Source of the DNA: an uncultured Prevotellaceae bacterium
GTDB taxonomy: Bacteria > Bacteroidota > Bacteroidia > Bacteroidales > Muribaculaceae
Direction: 5' to 3'
Length of the DNA: 64,000 nt
Assembly (NCBI GenBank): GCA_937898675.1
Contig: CALEJB010000045.1
Coordinates: forward strand, 62,001-126,000
Both the position numbers and the translations under genes were made by a program. Shown piece by piece: positions 59,772-64,000 of this stretch (the first letter of the stretch is position 1; each line of letters starts with the position of its first letter). The notes under the pieces were generated by a model. That model searched no databases. It was not told where the DNA came from and was given only the letters and a program-made list of their open reading frames with translations.

Positions 59772-62021
59772 ATGACAAGAACAAGAGTTATCGCCATAGC
59801 CGCCCTGATGCTGCTGTGCAGCCGGGCAGCGGCGGCCCAAAGCTTGCTGCCTGTGTCGGTGCGGCAGTTCCTTGACGAATGCATCACCGGCACATCGGCC
59901 CGCCCCCCCTTTGCCAGGATGTACATGCCCCCTCGCGTTGTTGACGGGCGGCAGATGATTGACGCATTCATTGCCATCCGGGACGAAAGCGCCATCGCCC
60001 TGCTCCAGTCGCACGGAGTTGCCGTCAACTGCCAGTTCGACGGATTTGTGACCGCCCAGATTCCAGTGGACAATCTGGCCGACGTGTCATGCCTGCCCGG
60101 GGTTACCGACGTGGAAATTGGCCGCAGGATGCAATTGTGCACCGACAGCACCCTGAGCGTCACCCGCGCAGGCGAAGTGCATGACGGCATCGGCCACGGC
60201 CTGCCATGGGCCTATACCGGCCGGGGCGTCATCGTCGGCGTCATTGACAGGGGCATCGACTTCCAGCACCGGTCCTTCCGCCGCAGCGACGACACCACGC
60301 GCACCCGCATTGTCAGGGTTTATAACACCCATGACAATTCCGGTCACCCGAGCACCTACATCAACAGCTACGGCAGCGAATTCAAGATGCCCGGCTCGGT
60401 GTTTATGGACGATGAAATCTACGCGCTCACGTCAGATGCCCCATCCGAGACCCACGGCACACACACCACCAGCATCGCCGCCGGCGCTCACGTGGGCCAA
60501 TATGGCGGCATGGCACCCGATGCCGACATCGTGGTCGCCACGCCCACCGTGCTTGACGGCAGCCTGTCCTCCACCGAGATTGCCAACTGCGCGCGTTACA
60601 TCAGAGCCTATGCCGACAGCGTGGGCAAACCATGCGTGATGAGCATGAGCGTCAGCACGCCCAACGGGCAGCACGACGGCCAGGACTATCTGTCCAAAGC
60701 CCTCGAACAAGTAACCGGTCCCGGACGCATTTTTGTCATTGCCGCCGGCAACTGCGGCAACACGCCGGTATATGCCCACAAGCGAGCGTCGAAGGCTAAC
60801 GCCCTCAACCTGCTATTCAAATGCGGGACGGCCGGTGCCGACTCGTCGTATAACTACAGCCGCTGCATCACCGACATCTGGATGCGTGACCAAAACTGCA
60901 AGCCCAGTTACCAGCTTCACATCCTTGACAAGAACACCGGCCAAATTGTCTGGACCAGCGACACACTCAACAAAAACCTCACCATCAAGACGTCGTCGTT
61001 GGGTGGCTACTTCACCTACGACCCCGCCGTTGACACCCTGGGTTACATACACACCTATGTCAGTTTGTCCTCCTATGGCCGCAAATACCAGTTCCAGACA
61101 TCCATCTACAATCTGGTATGCACGGGCGACAGCACCTCGGCCAGCGGCAAGCACATGAGCCGCTATGCCATCGGCGTCAGCATCTGGCCCTCACGCACCG
61201 AGCCCTGCGAAATTGACGCGTGGATGTGCAACAGCAACTGCGCATTTGCCACCTACGGCAGTCCCGTAATTATGCCGGGCGGCGAGGCAATACCCCGTTT
61301 CTACTCGGCAGGGACAGACTCTTGCACCATCGGCACCTATGCCGTCAACGACGCCATTATCTCGGCAGGCGCCTATGTTGCCCGCAACAGCTATTACTCC
61401 ATGACCCAGAACCGCATGGTTACCGACAACTCGGGCACCATTGGCGACATCGCAAAATTCTCAAGCTATCAGGCCGAGGGATACGGCCCCACCGGCGTGC
61501 CCCTGCCCACCGTGTGCGCTCCGGGCTTCAACGTGGTTGCCGCCGGCAGCCGTTATTCAAACTATGCCCGCAACAGCGCTTACACCGTGATGAAGAGCGA
61601 CGACGGCAGCCCGTGGTGCGTCATGAGCGGCACGTCGATGGCCGCCCCCACCGTGGCAGGCATCATCGCCCTGTGGCTGCAGGCCAATCCCAACCTGACC
61701 GTGGCACAAATCAAGGAAATCATCGCCGAGACGGCCATCAAGGACAGCTACACCGAGGGGGGCCACCATGCGCAATTCGGCGCCAACGGCAAGATTGACG
61801 CTATGGCGGGCATGGTCAGGGTGCTCGAGACCCTGCCCCACCCGCTGGGCGATGTCAACGCCGACGGCATCTTCGACGTTACAGACCTGTCGGCACTGAT
61901 TGACCACCTGCTGGGCAACACGAAGGGGCTGTTCATTTCAACGGCTGCCGACATCGACGGCAACGACCAGATTGATGTCCGCGACCTGTCGGCAATGATT
62001 GACCTGCTGCTCAACGAATAA
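59772..62021 (+). CDS. Second dockerin-tailed subtilase, tandem paralogue
   Basis: 749 residues with a signal peptide. The layout is the same as in the preceding gene: Asp in GVIDRGIDFQH, His in ETHGTHTTS (normally VAG after HGTH), Ser622 in MSGTSMAAP, and a C-terminal pair of calcium-loop dockerin segments (DVNADGIFDVTDLSALIDHL and DIDGNDQIDVRDLSAMIDLL). Many local blocks are nearly identical to the first gene (TTRTRIVRVY, AYADSVGKP), so this is a tandem duplication with divergence in the insert. Probably cotranscribed; a hairpin at 62045-62086 ends the message. Confidence 0.92.
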   Translation: MTRTRVIAIAALMLLCSRAAAAQSLLPVSVRQFLDECITGTSARPPFARMYMPPRVVDGRQMIDAFIAIRDESAIALLQSHGVAVNCQFDGFVTAQIPVDNLADVSCLPGVTDVEIGRRMQLCTDSTLSVTRAGEVHDGIGHGLPWAYTGRGVIVGVIDRGIDFQHRSFRRSDDTTRTRIVRVYNTHDNSGHPSTYINSYGSEFKMPGSVFMDDEIYALTSDAPSETHGTHTTSIAAGAHVGQYGGMAPDADIVVATPTVLDGSLSSTEIANCARYIRAYADSVGKPCVMSMSVSTPNGQHDGQDYLSKALEQVTGPGRIFVIAAGNCGNTPVYAHKRASKANALNLLFKCGTAGADSSYNYSRCITDIWMRDQNCKPSYQLHILDKNTGQIVWTSDTLNKNLTIKTSSLGGYFTYDPAVDTLGYIHTYVSLSSYGRKYQFQTSIYNLVCTGDSTSASGKHMSRYAIGVSIWPSRTEPCEIDAWMCNSNCAFATYGSPVIMPGGEAIPRFYSAGTDSCTIGTYAVNDAIISAGAYVARNSYYSMTQNRMVTDNSGTIGDIAKFSSYQAEGYGPTGVPLPTVCAPGFNVVAAGSRYSNYARNSAYTVMKSDDGSPWCVMSGTSMAAPTVAGIIALWLQANPNLTVAQIKEIIAETAIKDSYTEGGHHAQFGANGKIDAMAGMVRVLETLPHPLGDVNADGIFDVTDLSALIDHLLGNTKGLFISTAADIDGNDQIDVRDLSAMIDLLLNE

Positions 62022-62044
62022 CCGTCATCCGGCCCAACAACAAC

Positions 62045-62086
62045 ACACAAGCGGACTGCCAAGTCAATGGCGGCCCGCTTGTGTTT
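62045..62086 (+). terminator. Terminator after the second subtilase
   Basis: ACACAAGCGG (62045-62054) pairs with CCGCTTGTGT (62075-62084), followed by TTATCC; T-run is short. Confidence 0.75.
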
Positions 62087-62108
62087 ATCCATCGTCATCA
62101 GGCATCTT

Positions 62109-62618
62109 TCAGCCCTGCTTTTTCTTCCATAGCCTGTTGATGATCCACCTCTTTTGATAGGTCACCTCAAACCACAGCCACAGCGCCATGGTGAGAATCA
62201 CGGGCAAATATACATAGATGTACATATTCACCTCCTCATAAGTCATGCCCATGTCGCGTGCAATCAACGCCAGGTCGCCCACACAAGCGCTGAATTTATC
62301 GTGTATTGGGTTGCCAGTGTTGTAATTTTCATGAAAGACATTGCATTTTTCGTAAAAATTGATCAGCGTTGAGCCGATTAGGACAAAGCACCATGTAACG
62401 CAAGACGAAGCCATGAAATTAAGCGTACTCCAAACGGACATTTTCCTGACCCAATTATACAATGCAGTTAAACACACCACCATGGCCATAACCATAAAGA
62501 AGATCGGCAGTCCATAGATACAAACATAGACACTTGCCTCCTCATAATTCAGGCCATACAGCAGCCCAAATACATACATCGCCCCGCAAAGGAGGCCAAA
62601 AATCAATTTAATTATCAT
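62109..62618 (-). CDS. Small membrane protein with internal repeat
   Basis: 169 residues, four predicted membrane helices. The two halves look duplicated: GLNYEEASVYVCIYGLPIFF near residue 24 and GMTYEEVNMYIYVYLPVILT near residue 124. Similar Bacteroidales proteins are unassigned. It ends in a basic KKKQG tail. The start of this gene is 9 bases downstream of the stop of the small gene 62628-62810. Confidence 0.7.
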   Translation of the reverse strand: MIIKLIFGLLCGAMYVFGLLYGLNYEEASVYVCIYGLPIFFMVMAMVVCLTALYNWVRKMSVWSTLNFMASSCVTWCFVLIGSTLINFYEKCNVFHENYNTGNPIHDKFSACVGDLALIARDMGMTYEEVNMYIYVYLPVILTMALWLWFEVTYQKRWIINRLWKKKQG

Positions 62619-62627
62619 GCGCTTTAT

Positions 62628-62810
62628 TTACTCGTTTAATGACTCCCTTAACTGTGCCAGGCGCAACAGCACAGCAATTAAAATGTATGTAATGATTTTG
62701 CAGCACTCGATTCCCGCCACCGGAAACAAAAAGTCATCGCCGTAACAAGCGAGTTCGGCCATGCCGAGCATTCGAGCAACTATCTCAAACAATGTCGATA
62801 TCGCGTTCAT
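62628..62810 (-). CDS. Very small membrane protein, partner of the 62109 gene
   Basis: 60 residues from MNAISTLFEIVARMLGM. One or two hydrophobic segments (AELACYGDDFLFPVAGIECC and ITYILIAVLLRLA). A longer in-frame reading overlaps the gpmI terminator, so the shorter start is chosen. The tight spacing suggests that the pair is co-translated. The function is unknown. Confidence 0.55.
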   Translation of the reverse strand: MNAISTLFEIVARMLGMAELACYGDDFLFPVAGIECCKIITYILIAVLLRLAQLRESLNE

Positions 62811-62890
62811 TAGCACCTGTCGATTGGTTAGTAAATCATTGTATAGTCCTTTATCCCGTTTCTTGGGAAAAGGTAAACATTGGCCCACAA

Positions 62891-62928
62891 AACAAGCGGG
62901 CAACCAATTGCTTGACAGCCCGCTCGTT
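62891..62928 (-). terminator. Terminator of gpmI
   Basis: On the minus strand AACGAGCGGGC and GCCCGCTTGTT pair over 11 bases (one mismatch), followed by TTGTGG, 19 bases after the gpmI stop. Confidence 0.8.
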
Positions 62929-62946
62929 TATCTGTCAATCAGCGAC

Positions 62947-64000
62947 TTACTTGGTCACGTCGATTAGGCTGTGGCCGGTCATCTCCTTGGGCTGGTCGAG
63001 GCCCATGATTTGGAGAATCGACGGTGCCACGTCGGCGAGCCGGCCGTTGTTGATGATAAGTTCGGGATTCTCGGTCACATAGATGACGGGAACGGGATTC
63101 AGCGAATGGGCCGTGTTGGGCGTGCCGTCGCTGTTGACCGCGTGGTCGGCATTGCCGTGGTCGGCGATGATGATGACCTCATAGCCCGTGGCGCGGGCGG
63201 CCTCAACGGTATCGTGCACACAGCGGTCCACTGCCGACACGGCTTTGCAGATGGCGTCATACACTCCCGTGTGGCCCACCATATCGCCGTTGGCATAGTT
63301 CACGACGATGAAGTCGTACTTGTCCTCGCGGATGGCCTCCACCAGTTTGTCGCGCACGATATAGGCGCTCATCTCAGGCTTCAGGTCATAGGTCGCCACA
63401 TCGGGCGAAGGCACCAAGATGCGGTCCTCGCCGTCGAAGGGCTGCTCACGGCCGCCGCTAAAGAAGAATGTCACATGGGCATACTTCTCGGTCTCGGCGA
63501 TGTGGAGCTGGCGCAGGCCCTTGCCCGACAGATACTCTGACAGCGTGTTGGCGATGTTATCCTTGGGGAAAAGCACATGCACGCCGCTGAACTTGGGATC
63601 GTAGGGCGTCATGCAGTAGTATTGCAGGTCCTTGATGGTGTGCATGCCATCGTCGGGCTTGTCCTGCTGGGTGAGGGCGATAGTAATCTGCTTGGCGCGG
63701 TCGTTGCGGAAGTTGTAGAAGATAACCGTGTCGCCGTCCTGGATGCGGCCGTCTACAGCACTGTTGACGATGGGCTTGATGAACTCGTCGGTCACGCCCT
63801 CGTCGTATGACTCCTGGATGGCGCGCACCATGTCGTCGCTGGCCTTGCCGATGCCCTGAGTGAGCATGTCCCAAGCCACCTTGATGCGGTCCCAGTTGTT
63901 GTTGCGGTCCATGGCATAGTAGCGGCCGATGACCGTCGCCACTGTGCCCGCACTGCTGTTGCAGTGCTCAATCACCTGGCTAACAAATGCCTTGCCGCTC
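62947..64000 (-). CDS. gpmI: Phosphoglycerate mutase (cofactor-independent), 3' part
   Basis: The last ~351 codons of GpmI; the reading frame is open to the right edge (SGKAFVSQVIEHC at the margin), and the full protein would be about 505 residues. It interconverts 3- and 2-phosphoglycerate in glycolysis. Metal ligands are visible in NYANGDMVGHTG and IIADHGNADHA, with TAHSLNPVPV beyond. The substrate-binding N-terminal domain and the nucleophile Ser lie outside or near the edge. It carries its own terminator. Confidence 0.95.
   Translation of the reverse strand, partial: SGKAFVSQVIEHCNSSAGTVATVIGRYYAMDRNNNWDRIKVAWDMLTQGIGKASDDMVRAIQESYDEGVTDEFIKPIVNSAVDGRIQDGDTVIFYNFRNDRAKQITIALTQQDKPDDGMHTIKDLQYYCMTPYDPKFSGVHVLFPKDNIANTLSEYLSGKGLRQLHIAETEKYAHVTFFFSGGREQPFDGEDRILVPSPDVATYDLKPEMSAYIVRDKLVEAIREDKYDFIVVNYANGDMVGHTGVYDAICKAVSAVDRCVHDTVEAARATGYEVIIIADHGNADHAVNSDGTPNTAHSLNPVPVIYVTENPELIINNGRLADVAPSILQIMGLDQPKEMTGHSLIDVTK

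Noticed and set aside
1..64000. CRISPR array, prophage, insertion sequence or integron
   Set aside because: No spaced direct repeats, transposase, integrase or phage structural genes were found in the window.

Overview
The window looks like chromosomal DNA of a Bacteroidales bacterium (Bacteroidota), most like Muribaculaceae or Prevotellaceae; the family-level call is inference. Support: about 53-55% GC by eye; repeated promoter signals of the Bacteroidetes form TTTG-N19-TAnnTTTG instead of -35/-10 boxes; few Shine-Dalgarno sequences; and family content typical of the order (class II NrdJ, class III Fbp, YugP-type protease, DUF4827 lipoprotein, GH29 fucosidase, Tgt without zinc cysteines). 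I see no phage, insertion sequence, rRNA or CRISPR array. There is one tRNA.

Layout. 1-3.2 kb: cvfB-like S1 protein, a secreted GH29 fucosidase and a DUF1963 protein on the plus strand. 3.2-13.7 kb (minus): AlkZ-related protein coupled to B12-dependent ribonucleotide reductase, OmpA-like lipoprotein, class III fructose bisphosphatase, DbpA-like DEAD-box helicase, sugar acetyltransferase, groEL-groES. 13.9-19.4 kb (minus): a four-gene surface-glycan operon (flippase, SDR, MenD-like TPP enzyme, GT2). 19.8-24.6 kb: WG-repeat lipoprotein, then queuosine genes queD-queE and queC-queF around fabD; tgt lies apart at 38-39 kb. 24.6-27.5 kb: Mla-type ABC pair, then a LuxR-type regulator overlapping an RIC/hemerythrin protein. 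27.6-33.7 kb: rRNA/tRNA methyltransferase-like gene, tRNA-Glu, acyltransferase, nitrilase, U32 peptidase, dapF. 33.7-48.1 kb (minus): glmM, DUF4827, DHH phosphoesterase, LptF/G, tgt, coiled-coil protein, LTA-synthase-like sulfatase, a UmuD-like protease, MBL hydrolase, lipoproteins, Crp/Fnr regulator, hisS, YugP protease. 48.3-64 kb: helical lipoprotein, GNAT, M3 peptidase, mutS2, C1 peptidase, ridA, holA, two tandem dockerin-tailed subtilases, two small membrane proteins and the 3' part of gpmI running off the right edge.

The most unusual object is the first gene of the glycan operon (17498-19381). Its first ~115 residues read as a NusG N-terminal (NGN/UpxY-type) domain without the KOW domain, fused in frame to a Wzx-like polysaccharide flippase. 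Free-standing UpxY proteins are normally the first gene of Bacteroides capsule operons and act on the operon's own 5' leader. Here the gene has a clear promoter and a ~130-nt structured leader, so the antitermination factor may have been merged with the exporter. Other points worth a look: promoters that almost touch start codons (leaderless candidates), a LuxR regulator whose receiver has lost its phospho-acceptor Asp, a Tgt without zinc ligands, Mla components without an MCE protein, and the tandem dockerin subtilases.

Most gene identities rest on recognisable family motifs; starts were moved to the first plausible ATG where the longest reading frame began with TTG or overlapped a neighbour.
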